DNA of 64,000 nt from Paenibacillaceae bacterium (GTDB lineage Bacteria; Bacillota; Bacilli; Paenibacillales; Paenibacillaceae), in contig REGQ01000059.1 in NCBI GenBank assembly GCA_004134985.1, positions 48,564 to 112,563 of the forward strand, read 5' to 3'. The position numbers and the translations under genes were made by a program. Under the pieces are notes generated by a model. That model was not told the origin of the DNA. It searched no databases and saw only the letters and a program-made list of their open reading frames with translations. Of this stretch, positions 1 to 7,304 are shown in pieces (within the stretch, counting starts at the first letter, position 1; every line of letters starts with the position of its first letter).

Positions 1-150
1 GTGTATTGCTTTAATGAATATGATCTTGAATTTAATACTGAAATAATGAGATCGAGTGAGTGTGCCAATGAGATATTAAATTTTATAAGATCTAATAAAG
101 AATACACTGCTTTTAAGAAGTTGATTAAGGGGAAAAGTGTAAGTAAGTAG
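1..150 (+). CDS. C-terminal fragment (cut by window edge) of a chloramphenicol phosphotransferase-like kinase
   Basis: The reading frame is open from base 1 to the TAG at 148-150, so the 5' part lies outside the window. The 49 visible residues closely match the last part of the intact protein at 44742-45329: both have an EYD element, then CAN-[EF]-ILNFIRS and a Lys-rich tail. That family consists of P-loop kinases related to chloramphenicol 3-O-phosphotransferase, which act in the cytoplasm. No catalytic residue is visible here, so the function rests entirely on the paralogue. The downstream bases (around 161-197) also resemble those after the second copy, so the duplication reaches past the stop codon. 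An R1 repeat follows at 218. Confidence 0.6.
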   Translation: MYCFNEYDLEFNTEIMRSSECANEILNFIRSNKEYTAFKKLIKGKSVSK

Positions 151-217
151 TTCAAAGAAGGCGTATCCATCAGCTAACATCATATTCACGCTTCGGGTCA
201 TTCGGCTCTCGGTCCTG

Positions 218-303
218 TTAAGCTAACGAGGAACTATAGCTCAACAAGACTTTGACTTGGCCTCACGATCGGCTGCCGTTGTTCGTTGAAGTAACGGGCA
301 GTT
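218..303 (+). repeat. R1 dispersed repeat, copy A
   Basis: The left core AGCTAACGAGGAACTATAG lies at 221-239 and the right core GTTGAAGTAACGGGCAG at 285-301, with CGGCTGCCG as the surviving right arm of the hairpin. The left hairpin arm has decayed. It follows the kinase fragment by about 70 bp and has the same orientation as the gene. Confidence 0.7.
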
Positions 304-424
304 TTGCTTAATATCCGCCTTCATATGTTATAGGTAATTTGAATAAAAATTTAGAATTTAATTATTTAACACTATAATTCGCTTGGTCTATAATTACCAT
401 AAACCGGTTAATGGAGGTGTGGAT

Positions 425-901
425 ATGAATGTTTCTTGTACTGCAGCTGGTTTGATTGTCAAAGATGGTCAAGTCCTTCTTGTAAAAGTTACTTATGGAG
501 CAAATAAGGGACACTGGATGCTACCAGGAGGTTTTGTTGATGTAGGCGAGACATTTCAAGAAGCAGCAATAAGAGAAGTGCAAGAAGAGAGCGGATTGAC
601 TGCTAAAGTAAAAAGCCTTATAGGTGTAAGAGATGGAATTAGAGCTCTTCCGAATGGCACTGAACACGGGATATACTTAGTATTTGAAATGGAAGTAATT
701 TCTGGTGCTCTTTGTATTGATGGATATGAGGTAGCTGAAGCTAGATTCATACCTGTTGAAGAAGCATTGCGAGATCCATTGGTAATCGATTTAACGAAAG
801 AAATGATACTTGCAAATCTTTCGAATAATAATGGGTTACATCAACTGCAGAAATCAGTCCAAACTAACAATAGCTGGACTAAATATGAAGTTTTAGCTTG
901 A
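425..901 (+). CDS. Nudix hydrolase
   Basis: This 158-residue protein belongs to the Nudix family, which hydrolyses nucleoside diphosphates linked to another moiety; it would be cytoplasmic. The Nudix box occupies residues 35-57, with GG, the Glu of GET, REV and EESG all present, so the metal-binding and catalytic core is intact. The ATG at 425 is chosen because a GGAGGTG ribosome binding site sits at 412-418; an in-frame TTG at 383 has none. It is a monocistronic unit bracketed by R1 copies at 218 and 916. The substrate cannot be read from the sequence; mutagenic nucleotides or NDP-sugars are family possibilities only. Confidence 0.88.
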   Translation: MNVSCTAAGLIVKDGQVLLVKVTYGANKGHWMLPGGFVDVGETFQEAAIREVQEESGLTAKVKSLIGVRDGIRALPNGTEHGIYLVFEMEVISGALCIDGYEVAEARFIPVEEALRDPLVIDLTKEMILANLSNNNGLHQLQKSVQTNNSWTKYEVLA

Positions 902-915
902 AATTCAATTAAGAC

Positions 916-1014
916 ATTAAGCTAACGGGAAACGATAGTTGAATCTACTCATACACCGCGGCAGCCGGCCATACGATCGGCTGCCGTTGTTCGTTGAAGT
1001 AACGGGCAGGATAC
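916..1014 (+). repeat. R1 dispersed repeat, copy B (best-formed copy)
   Basis: The left core AAGCTAACGGGAAACGATAG lies at 919-938. A hairpin pairs 958-967 with 978-987 (GGCAGCCG with CGGCTGCC) and is followed by the T-rich GTTGTTCGTT. The right core GTTGAAGTAACGGGCAGGAT ends near 1012. The two cores are direct repeats of each other. It starts 15 bp after the Nudix stop codon and could also act as a weak terminator. Confidence 0.8.
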
Positions 1015-1121
1015 TGAAATTATATCTTCATTCCTATCATTTCAAGATAATGTAGTGACGTAGGCACCCCTCAAAAATCCACCTTCTTTATTCAATCTTT
1101 CGTTTGTATCCTCTTAATTAC

Positions 1122-1170
1122 TTGACAAAAGGTAACTAGTTAGATATTTTAATACATAACCAGTTATCTA
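1122..1170 (+). promoter_or_regulatory. Promoter and twin palindromic operators of the marR-guaB operon
   Basis: A TTGACA at 1122-1127 and a TATTTT at 1145-1150 are spaced by 17 bp. The perfect palindrome TAACTAGTTA (1133-1142) sits in the spacer. The near-identical TAACCAGTTA (1157-1166) lies just downstream of the -10. Paired palindromes around the promoter are typical of MarR autoregulation; assigning them to the adjacent MarR protein is inference. Confidence 0.7.
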
Positions 1171-1186
1171 TTGTGGAGGTGGAAAA

Positions 1187-1648
1187 ATGAAATTTCCAAT
1201 CGAAAAAAAAATCACACCTAAAGCATATGTTTATGGATCAATTTTCTCATTGTCTAATCGTTTGCAACTTTTAGGCGATAGAAGATATAAGGAGCTTTCA
1301 TTAAAACAAGCTTTTGTGGTGTGGAATATTTCTCTTTTTGATGATTACTTTCTTAACCTAAAAGATATTGCTCAAATGGTCGGTACTTCGAGTCAGAATG
1401 TGAAAAAAATCATAGATATTCTTGAGAAAAAAGGTTTTGTAGAAGTAGGAAAAGATGAAACAGACAGAAGGAGTTTGCGTGTCGCTTTATCAGCTAAGGG
1501 TAAAGAGTATTACTTGGAAAGAGGTAAGAAGGAAGAACAGTATTTGGAGGAGTTATTTTCTGACTTTGATGATGAAATGCTTATGGGATTGTATCAAGGT
1601 CTATATAAACTTATGGAAAAAACAGCTCAAGAACAAGGGGGGAAATAA
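1187..1648 (+). CDS. MarR-family transcriptional regulator
   Basis: This 153-residue winged-helix protein has the MarR layout. It has an N-terminal dimerisation helix, a recognition region around residues 60-85 ([20 protein letters not shown]) and a wing with the conserved [10 protein letters not shown] element around residues 95-103. A C-terminal helical dimer segment follows. The ATG at 1187 has a GGAGGTGG site upstream. Its stop codon abuts the start of the IMP dehydrogenase gene (TAA at 1646-1648, ATG at 1650), so the two are almost certainly co-transcribed. The palindromes at 1133 and 1157 are the likely operators. The ligand is unknown; a purine-related or antimetabolite signal would fit the partner. 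Confidence 0.85.
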   Translation: MKFPIEKKITPKAYVYGSIFSLSNRLQLLGDRRYKELSLKQAFVVWNISLFDDYFLNLKDIAQMVGTSSQNVKKIIDILEKKGFVEVGKDETDRRSLRVALSAKGKEYYLERGKKEEQYLEELFSDFDDEMLMGLYQGLYKLMEKTAQEQGGK

Positions 1649-1649
1649 T

Positions 1650-3152
1650 ATGGCAGTTTATATGAATGAAGTATCACGCACCTTTGGTGAGTATTTACTA
1701 ATACCAGGTTACTCATCTGTAGAGTGTATACCGGCAAATGTTAGTTTACAGACACCCTTAGTGAAATTTAAAAAAGGAAATAAACCTCCTATGTCTTTGA
1801 ATATTCCTATGACATCAGCAATTATGCAGTCTGTTTCTGATCATACAATGGCAATATCTTTAGCAAAAGAAGGTGGACTTTCTTTTATTTACGGATCACA
1901 ATCTATTGAAAGTCAGGCACAAATGGTTGCTCGTGTTAAAAGTTATAGAGCTGGTTTTGTTGTTAGTGATTCTAATATATCTCCTGAAGATACTTTAGAC
2001 GAACTGTTAATGTTAAAGAAGAAGACTAATCATTCGACTGTAGCAGTAACAATTGATGGAAGTTCTAGAGGTAAATTATTAGGCATTGTAACTAGCAGAG
2101 ATTATCGAGTTAGTCGGATGACTTTAGACACTAAAGTTAAAGATTTTATGACACCATTCGAAGACTTAATCTGTGGTAATAAAGATACCACATTAAAAGA
2201 AGCGAATAATATTATATGGGAGCACAAATTAAATTGCCTTCCAATCATTGATGGTGAACAAAGATTGATTTCTATGGTATTTCGGAAAGATTACAATACT
2301 AATAAGGAAAATGAGAATGAGTTGATTGATGAATCAAAAAGATATATGGTTGGTGCAGGTATTAATACTAGAGATTATGCTGAACGAATTCCAGCATTAC
2401 TTCAAACTGGAGTTGATGTTCTTTGTATTGACAGTTCCGAAGGGTTTACAGAATGGCAAAAGATTGTTCTTGAATATGTCCGGAAGAATTATGGTGATAC
2501 CGTAAAAATTGGGGCAGGAAATATAGTTGATAAAGAAGGTTTCCGTTTCCTTGCCGAAGCTGGTGCCGATTTTGTAAAAGTAGGAATTGGCGGCGGTGCA
2601 ATTTGTATTACACGAGAACAAAAAGGCATAGGGAGAGGTCAAGCTACCGCATTAATTGAGGTAGCGAAGGCTCGTGATGAATATTTTAATGAGACAGGAA
2701 TCTATGTACCAATTTGTTCTGATGGAGGTATTGTACACGATTATCACATTACATTGGCACTAGCTATGGGAGCAGATTTTCTAATGTTAGGAAGATATTT
2801 TGCCCGATTTGATGAAAGCCCCACTGAAAAAGTGAATATAAACGGTAATTACATGAAGGAGTATTGGGGAGAAGGAAGTACAAGGGCAAAAAATTGGCAG
2901 AGATATGACTTAGGCGGTGACGAAAAGCTTTCTTTTGAAGAAGGAGTTGATTCGTTTGTACCATATGCAGGAAGTTTAGAAGATAATGTTGGACTTTCTT
3001 TAAGCAAAGTACGTTCAACAATGTGTAATTGTGGTTACCTGACACTTCCTGAACTACAAAAAAATGCTAAGATAACCTTAGTTTCTTCTACAAGTATTGT
3101 TGAGGGTAGTGCACACGATGTTCTACTTAAAGATAGTCGTCAGATATTTTAA
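1650..3152 (+). CDS. guaB: IMP dehydrogenase (second, MarR-linked copy)
   Basis: This 500-residue protein catalyses NAD-dependent oxidation of IMP to XMP, the committed step of GMP synthesis, in the cytoplasm. The sequence shows a (beta/alpha)8 barrel interrupted by a CBS-domain pair at about residues 95-205. It has an NAD-side GAGIN motif near 234 and the catalytic Cys319 in GGGAICITR. The mobile flap carries Arg418-Tyr419, the dyad that activates water. The ATG at 1650 follows AAGGGGGGAAA; a longer in-frame extension would read back through marR and is rejected. The family loop is usually GPGSICTTR, so the GGGAICITR variant is a divergence near the active site. Linkage to a MarR regulator, away from other purine genes, suggests an inducible back-up or drug-insensitive enzyme (inference). 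Confidence 0.9.
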   Translation: MAVYMNEVSRTFGEYLLIPGYSSVECIPANVSLQTPLVKFKKGNKPPMSLNIPMTSAIMQSVSDHTMAISLAKEGGLSFIYGSQSIESQAQMVARVKSYRAGFVVSDSNISPEDTLDELLMLKKKTNHSTVAVTIDGSSRGKLLGIVTSRDYRVSRMTLDTKVKDFMTPFEDLICGNKDTTLKEANNIIWEHKLNCLPIIDGEQRLISMVFRKDYNTNKENENELIDESKRYMVGAGINTRDYAERIPALLQTGVDVLCIDSSEGFTEWQKIVLEYVRKNYGDTVKIGAGNIVDKEGFRFLAEAGADFVKVGIGGGAICITREQKGIGRGQATALIEVAKARDEYFNETGIYVPICSDGGIVHDYHITLALAMGADFLMLGRYFARFDESPTEKVNINGNYMKEYWGEGSTRAKNWQRYDLGGDEKLSFEEGVDSFVPYAGSLEDNVGLSLSKVRSTMCNCGYLTLPELQKNAKITLVSSTSIVEGSAHDVLLKDSRQIF

Positions 3153-3346
3153 CAAATAATTGTTAGCGAATCCCTTACTGGATATATTAGATTTTTTATA
3201 TAAATGAACTGTAGCTTTAGTATGTTAAGGAACTGTGATTATATAAGTCCCCTGTTTAAGCACTACATGCTACCCGCGTACGTTCTTTAATAGGTAATTG
3301 GAAATGGAATATAATGATGAGGACGTAGCCCAAGCGAAGGCGCGGG

Positions 3347-3381
3347 AGCGTTCTTTTTATTAAACGGGGAGTTTAAACGCA
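3347..3381 (+). repeat. R1 right-half remnant
   Basis: The sequence GTTCTTTTTATTAAACGGGG with the following AGTTTAAACGCA matches the T-rich segment and right core of R1 (compare 39090-39115). No left core is recognisable. The rest of the 3153-3471 gap shows no gene. Confidence 0.45.
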
Positions 3382-3471
3382 AAAAAAGAGGCTATATAGT
3401 TTTGAATTGCGTGAAGGTCAGTCAGACGTAATAATAGAAAAGAGGGAAACAAAGTTGGGAGGCAGGAGAAC

Positions 3472-3738
3472 ATGTCGAACATGGACAAGGAGACAAAGGC
3501 TCTGGAGAAATCGACAACGATATATGAAACAGGCGAGATCATAACGGCGAAAGTGTACAAGGTCAGCCAGGAGCAGAAAGAGGAACTCGATCGTCTGTCA
3601 GCTGAGAGGCACGAAAAGTTACTGGAGGAGGCAATACCGAAGACCCGAGAGCGGTACGAGCAGCTAGTCAAGCTCCGGCAGCAACAGCCGCAGACTGACG
3701 ACGGTGGCAAGCCTCCGAGTGATTCCGCTAACGGGTAA
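3472..3738 (+). CDS. Small charged hypothetical protein, probably coiled coil
   Basis: The 88-residue product is not recognised. The middle (about residues 35-70) is rich in Glu, Lys and Arg with Leu spacing that suggests one coiled coil, and the tail is Gln/Pro/Gly rich. A GGCAGGAG site precedes the ATG by a usual distance. The last codons and stop (GCT AAC GGG TAA) are formed by the left core of an R1 repeat. The original C-terminus may therefore have been replaced when the repeat arrived. It could be a native short protein or the start of a truncated one. Confidence 0.4.
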   Translation: MSNMDKETKALEKSTTIYETGEIITAKVYKVSQEQKEELDRLSAERHEKLLEEAIPKTRERYEQLVKLRQQQPQTDDGGKPPSDSANG

Positions 3739-3750
3739 ATTTAGTTCAAT
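3724..3750 (+). repeat. R1 left-half core
   Basis: CCGCTAACGGG followed by TAAATTTAGTTCAATA matches the R1 left core and its AGTTGAA tail (compare 921-942). The matching right half is found only at 4186, with a truncated gene in between. Confidence 0.5.
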
Positions 3751-3778
3751 AAAATCGCTTTTACCACTTTTGAGCAAC

Positions 3779-4204
3779 ATGCTAAAATACATTAGTACCA
3801 GTTACCCTATTAACGTATCTTTGGACGGTTACATGAAGGACGAGCGCTCCAATATCGAGTGGACGATCTCCGATGACGAGGTGTTTGCGTTCTGGACTGA
3901 CTTCCAGTGTCCGATTGGCACCTACCTATACGGGCGTCGAATGTACGAGTCGATGGTGTACTGGGAGACGGCGAGCGCCAAAAAAGGCGATCAACCGGAG
4001 GTAATGCGGGAACTCGCGCAGATCTGGCGAGCTGCTGAGAAGATCGTGTATTCCCGGACCCTTCAGGCGGTTTCAAGCGCCAGGACTAGGATCGAGCGCG
4101 AATTCGATCCTGATGCGATTCGGAGGCTGAAAGAGTCTTCAGAAGCCGACATTACGATTGGCGGCCCCGAGCTTGCGGCGTGGCAGCTCTTTTTCGTTTG
4201 TTGA
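3779..4204 (+). pseudogene. RibD/DHFR-like reductase, truncated at an R1 junction
   Basis: The product has the N-terminal half of the dihydrofolate-reductase-like RibD C-terminal family: NVSLDGYM near the start, a YGRRMYE segment, and a TIGGPELAA strand that precedes the missing C-terminal third. After GGPELAA the frame runs directly into TGGCAGCTC-TTTTTCGTTTGTTGAAGTAAC, which is the hairpin arm and right core of an R1 repeat. The enzyme therefore lacks its last 50-60 residues. GC content is visibly higher than in flanking genes, suggesting a foreign source. No good ribosome binding site precedes the ATG at 3779. An intact relative lies at 33582. Confidence 0.65.
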
Positions 4205-4224
4205 AGTAACAAAGCAAGATAGTG
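4186..4224 (+). repeat. R1 right-half core fused to the RibD-like fragment
   Basis: TTTTTCGTTTGTTGAAGTAAC at 4191-4210 and the following AAAGCAAGATAGTGAAA match the right half of R1 (compare 988-1016). It forms the last codons of the truncated gene at 3779. Confidence 0.6.
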
Positions 4225-4249
4225 AAACGTATATGAGGTGAAATCAAGT

Positions 4250-4822
4250 ATGGAATATGATGAACTGATACGTAAAATGAAGGATGCAGGAGTTAGGTTT
4301 GCAGAAGGATTATCTGAAGCTGAGTTTGAAGTTGTTGAGCAAATATACGATATTAAATTTCCTCCTGACTTAAAGCAGTTCTTTTCGATTGCTTTACCTA
4401 TCTCAGACAAATTTAATAATTGGAGAGATACAACAGAACATAATGTTCAATTAATACAGGGAAGATTTAAATGGTGTTTAGAGGGCATGTTGTTTGATGT
4501 TAAACATAATAATTTTTGGATAAAAGAATGGGGAAGTAAGCCCGATGATTTTGAATCAGCCAAGAATATTTGTACTGAGCATTATTTGAGAGCACCAAAA
4601 CTAATCCCGATTTACTCACACAGATATATTCCTCAGACTCCCCTGGAAGCAGGGAATCCAATACTGTCTGTTTATCAAACAGACATCATTTATTATGGTG
4701 AAAATTTGAACTCTTACTTATTGGTCGAGTTCAACTTGAAGAGATATGATGAAATAATATTTGAAAGTATTAAAAGGATACCTTTTTGGAGCGATATTAT
4801 TGAGATGTGGGAAGTGGAATAA
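4250..4822 (+). CDS. SMI1/KNR4 (SUKH) family protein
   Basis: This 190-residue soluble protein has the SUKH pattern. An early amphipathic helix leads into LSEAEFEVVEQIYDIKFPPDLKQF, followed by Trp/Phe-rich strands and a C-terminal FWSDIIEMW helix. The family is best known as immunity proteins against polymorphic toxins and as general protein-interaction modules. No toxin gene is adjacent, so an immunity role is only a possibility. The ATG at 4250 is preferred because GAGGTG at 4235-4240 is correctly spaced; an in-frame GTG at 4238 overlaps that site. It is monocistronic, between R1 pieces at 4186 and 4844. Confidence 0.75.
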   Translation: MEYDELIRKMKDAGVRFAEGLSEAEFEVVEQIYDIKFPPDLKQFFSIALPISDKFNNWRDTTEHNVQLIQGRFKWCLEGMLFDVKHNNFWIKEWGSKPDDFESAKNICTEHYLRAPKLIPIYSHRYIPQTPLEAGNPILSVYQTDIIYYGENLNSYLLVEFNLKRYDEIIFESIKRIPFWSDIIEMWEVE

Positions 4823-4843
4823 TACTCCCTTGTCACAAGACTC

Positions 4844-4899
4844 ATTACGCTAACTGGGAACAATAGCGCAATAACCTTTAAGAAAGGCAGTTATCAATA
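4844..4899 (+). repeat. R1 left core with short hairpin remnant
   Basis: ATTACGCTAACTGGGAACAATAG matches the R1 left half and is followed by a short imperfect hairpin. The copy starts 21 bp after the SMI1/KNR4 stop. The DNA from 4900 to 5083 holds only an 18-codon reading frame near 4976 without recognisable identity. Confidence 0.5.
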
Positions 4900-5083
4900 G
4901 TAACTAAAATACGGTTGTCCCATTTTTTTGTATAGTGTAATATGGAAATATCCTTTGAGAAAGCGAGTGATTATTATGAGAACCATTAAATTCGTTGGAG
5001 AAACAGTTATTTTTGAGGCACGGAGGGGTTAATTGCTTTAACTGATCCTTTCCGTACAAATCCAAAACGGAGGGAAAGTATAT

Positions 5084-5860
5084 ATGTCTTTTAGTGAATA
5101 TGGTGAACTATGCACGGAGGTCTATGACCTAACCAAGGAAATTGGGCAATCATTCAGCGGAGACGTTGAATATTATCTCGAAAAACTTAAAGATTGTAAG
5201 GGGCGCATTCTGGAGGCCATGGTTGGCTCTGGACGTGTAATCATACCGCTTCTTGAATCTGGGTTGATCGTCGACGGAGTGGACTACTCTCCGAAAATGT
5301 TGGCTTCATGCCGTAGACGTTGTGATGAGCGCGGCCTAACCCCTAACTTATATGAGGCCAACTTACAGGAACTTTCTTTACCGCAAAAGTATGAGGCAAT
5401 TATCATCCCGGGGGGCTCATTTTTATTAATTGAACAACGGGAAGAGTCGCTGCGGGTGCTACATCGATTGTATGATCATTTGGAACCAGGCGGACAGTTG
5501 ATTCTTGACCTGTTTTTGCCAGATAACAATTACAATAGTTCTGAGATCGGGCGATGGGGCGGAGCCGCAACTTATCACTTGCCAAACGGCGACCTCATCA
5601 CAATAGAAGAAAAATGTGTGGAAACTGATTTATTTTATAATCAATACCGCATCAGCTACTTGAAATATGAAAAGTGGCGTGACGGCGTGTTGATCCAAAC
5701 GGAATTGCAGCGCTTTGCATTGCGGTGGTACGGTATCGAGGAATTCAAGTTCATATTAGAAAGTATTGGGTTTTCTGATGTCAATGTTTGTGCTGACTTT
5801 GAGGATGGAAAAAAGCCTACACGCGGTGATCAGAAGTTCGTTTATCAAGCCATAAAATAA
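5084..5860 (+). CDS. Class I SAM-dependent methyltransferase
   Basis: This 258-residue cytoplasmic protein has a Rossmann methyltransferase core. Motif I is EAMVGSGR at residues 44-51, the acidic residue at the end of strand 2 is in GVDYS (Asp67), and a YEANLQEL motif and an LEPGGQLILDLF post-motif strand follow. Motif I is slightly degenerate (usually E/DxGxGxG), but the fold is clear. The ATG at 5084 follows a GGAGGGAAAG site. It is monocistronic with a degenerate R1 downstream (5903). Substrate unknown; small-molecule methylation is common for this subfamily. Confidence 0.85.
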   Translation: MSFSEYGELCTEVYDLTKEIGQSFSGDVEYYLEKLKDCKGRILEAMVGSGRVIIPLLESGLIVDGVDYSPKMLASCRRRCDERGLTPNLYEANLQELSLPQKYEAIIIPGGSFLLIEQREESLRVLHRLYDHLEPGGQLILDLFLPDNNYNSSEIGRWGGAATYHLPNGDLITIEEKCVETDLFYNQYRISYLKYEKWRDGVLIQTELQRFALRWYGIEEFKFILESIGFSDVNVCADFEDGKKPTRGDQKFVYQAIK

Positions 5861-5902
5861 TGATTCGCGCAAGCTCCTCGTACTGTAAAGTATGAGGAGC
5901 TG

Positions 5903-5930
5903 TTTACGCTAACGGAAGCAGAGCATCCGG
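5903..5930 (+). repeat. Degenerate R1 left core
   Basis: TTTACGCTAACGGAAGCAGAG at 5903-5923 resembles the R1 left core without a clear hairpin or right core. It follows the methyltransferase stop by about 40 bp. Confidence 0.35.
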
Positions 5931-5988
5931 GGGTTTGAAAAGACGACATTAACCATTGAGTTAATGGGTCAGCAGCCTGGTCATTCGG

Positions 5989-6162
5989 GCTACACGCAGC
6001 CGCATAGATGAGTCAAAGGATGAACAAGGAAAAATCATTCGCAGATAACGCAGCCTTGGTGAATTCGGGCGCCGGTTTTATGTGAAAAACATCGAAGAGG
6101 ACGGTATTTGCGCCAAGCACGAAGATGGGCTTATGCAGTTGACCGTACCGAAAAAAGTCTAA
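5989..6162 (+). pseudogene. Hsp20 small heat-shock protein C-terminal remnant
   Basis: One frame reads RIDESKDEQGKIIRR, an in-frame TAA, RSLGEFGRRFYVKNIEEDG and then AKHEDGLMQLTVPKK before a final TAA at 6160. This is the end of an alpha-crystallin domain, with its LTVPK element. The internal stop and the absence of the N-terminal half mark it as a dead fragment. Nothing else in 5861-6230 looks coding. Confidence 0.65.
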
Positions 6163-6230
6163 CCGGCGGAACAAGTCAGTCGGATCGGAATCGAATAATA
6201 ACTGCGAATTATTGCGGCTAAAAACAACTC

Positions 6231-6284
6231 AACTAGCGCGACAGAAGAGGTGATACCATCTGTCACGCTAGTTTACTTTTTTTT
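6231..6284 (+). terminator. Rho-independent terminator
   Basis: AACTAGCGCGACAGA (6231-6245) pairs with TCTGTCACGCTAGTT (6259-6273) with one mismatch bulge. A run of eight T residues follows from 6277. It insulates the fadR-type regulator from upstream transcription. Confidence 0.75.
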
Positions 6285-6300
6285 ACATACATTCGACTGA

Positions 6301-6346
6301 TTGACATCATGTTGGAAATCCCCTATTATATACCTGTCAGATAGGT
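6301..6346 (+). promoter_or_regulatory. Promoter and operator of the FadR-type regulator
   Basis: TTGACA (6301-6306) and TATTAT (6324-6329) are 17 bp apart. The palindrome ACCTGTCAGATAGGT lies at 6332-6346, just after the -10. The same motif recurs as ACCTATCAGACAGGA at 7246-7260 in front of the ABC operon, which marks it as the binding site of the regulator at 6379. Confidence 0.75.
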
Positions 6347-6378
6347 GAAAAGGTCTGAATTTGGAAGGAGCATGCGTT

Positions 6379-7077
6379 GTGGCTAAAATAAAAAAGATAC
6401 ATGTCCATGAACTGGTTTCCAGAGAAATTCAAAACTATATACGTGAAAAGGATTTAAAGGAAGGGGATAAGCTTCCGTCTGTGGAAGAAATGACACATAT
6501 GTTTGGCGTCGGCCGCTCGTCGTTGAGGGAAGCGCTTCGTTACCTGGAGGCAGTGGATATTGTACGCGTTGTGAACGGCAAAGGCATTTTTGTTTCCGAT
6601 GTCGATATGTACCGGTTCGCCGGAAAATTTAAAATTGAGAATGAGAAGCGATTTTTGCTTCATATTCTTGAAGTTCGCCGCGCTATTGAAGGGAAGGCAG
6701 TCGAACTTGCAGCCAAAAGGATATCGGATAAACAGATTGAGGAACTGGAACTGATTCTCAGGGAATATCGTCATTTGAAGGAGTCTGGAAAAGATACATC
6801 GCAGATCGATCTGGCATTCCACAGGTTAATTATTAAGGCAGCGGGCAATACGATTCTTGACAGTGTCCTTCAGTCCATTTCAGGAATGTATGAACGGTTT
6901 TTCAATGATCCGCTCGGAGAGAAGCGTCTTTTTGACGAAACCTATCCGTTTCATGAAACGATGTATGATGCCATCGCGGCGCATGATCCACAAAGGGCTG
7001 TAGCGGAGTTTGACAATATGATGGACTGTATTGAAGCGCTGATTGTTGCCTATGAGGAGAAGGGTTTTATTGCGTAA
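6379..7077 (+). CDS. GntR-family (FadR subfamily) transcriptional regulator
   Basis: The 232-residue protein has an N-terminal winged helix (residues 5-70; EGDKLPSVEEM and GVGRSSLREALR are diagnostic). A C-terminal FCD ligand domain follows at about residues 85-215, with its Asp/His metal-site helices (DLAFHRLI, HETMYDAI). FCD regulators usually sense organic or sugar acids. The GTG at 6379 is preferred: AAGGAG ends 8 bp upstream, whereas the TTG at 6361 lacks a site. The palindromes at 6332 and 7246 indicate that it controls both itself and the downstream ABC transporter operon. Effector unknown. Confidence 0.85.
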   Translation: MAKIKKIHVHELVSREIQNYIREKDLKEGDKLPSVEEMTHMFGVGRSSLREALRYLEAVDIVRVVNGKGIFVSDVDMYRFAGKFKIENEKRFLLHILEVRRAIEGKAVELAAKRISDKQIEELELILREYRHLKESGKDTSQIDLAFHRLIIKAAGNTILDSVLQSISGMYERFFNDPLGEKRLFDETYPFHETMYDAIAAHDPQRAVAEFDNMMDCIEALIVAYEEKGFIA

Positions 7078-7213
7078 ATGCACCGGTAATTTCCGTGAAG
7101 AAGTAGGTGCGGCTGTCTATCATGTCTAACGGGAGAATGTATATTCTGTATTTCCCTTACACAAGCCAGTCCTGCATCCTGCTTCTTCTGGTTTACTAAT
7201 ACGATAAAAATTA

Positions 7214-7260
7214 TTGACATGTGGGAAGGAAACCTCCTATAATTAACCTATCAGACAGGA
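7214..7260 (+). promoter_or_regulatory. Promoter and FadR-type operator of the ABC transporter operon
   Basis: TTGACA (7214-7219) and a perfect TATAAT (7238-7243) are 18 bp apart. The palindrome ACCTATCAGACAGGA at 7246-7260 covers the start region and matches the site at 6332. Repression by the FadR-type protein is inferred from this match. Confidence 0.8.
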
Positions 7261-7304
7261 TGACTGTATGATGAGAATTCCAATTTACGACAGGGGGAAT
7301 GGAG

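Noticed and set aside
218..1014. R1 copies as a CRISPR array
   Set aside because: The copies are kilobases apart, separated by genes, vary internally and have no uniform spacers or cas genes.
3360..3710. Minus-strand 116-codon frame rich in Ser and Cys
   Set aside because: Low-complexity antisense of the charged plus-strand gene, with no recognisable features.
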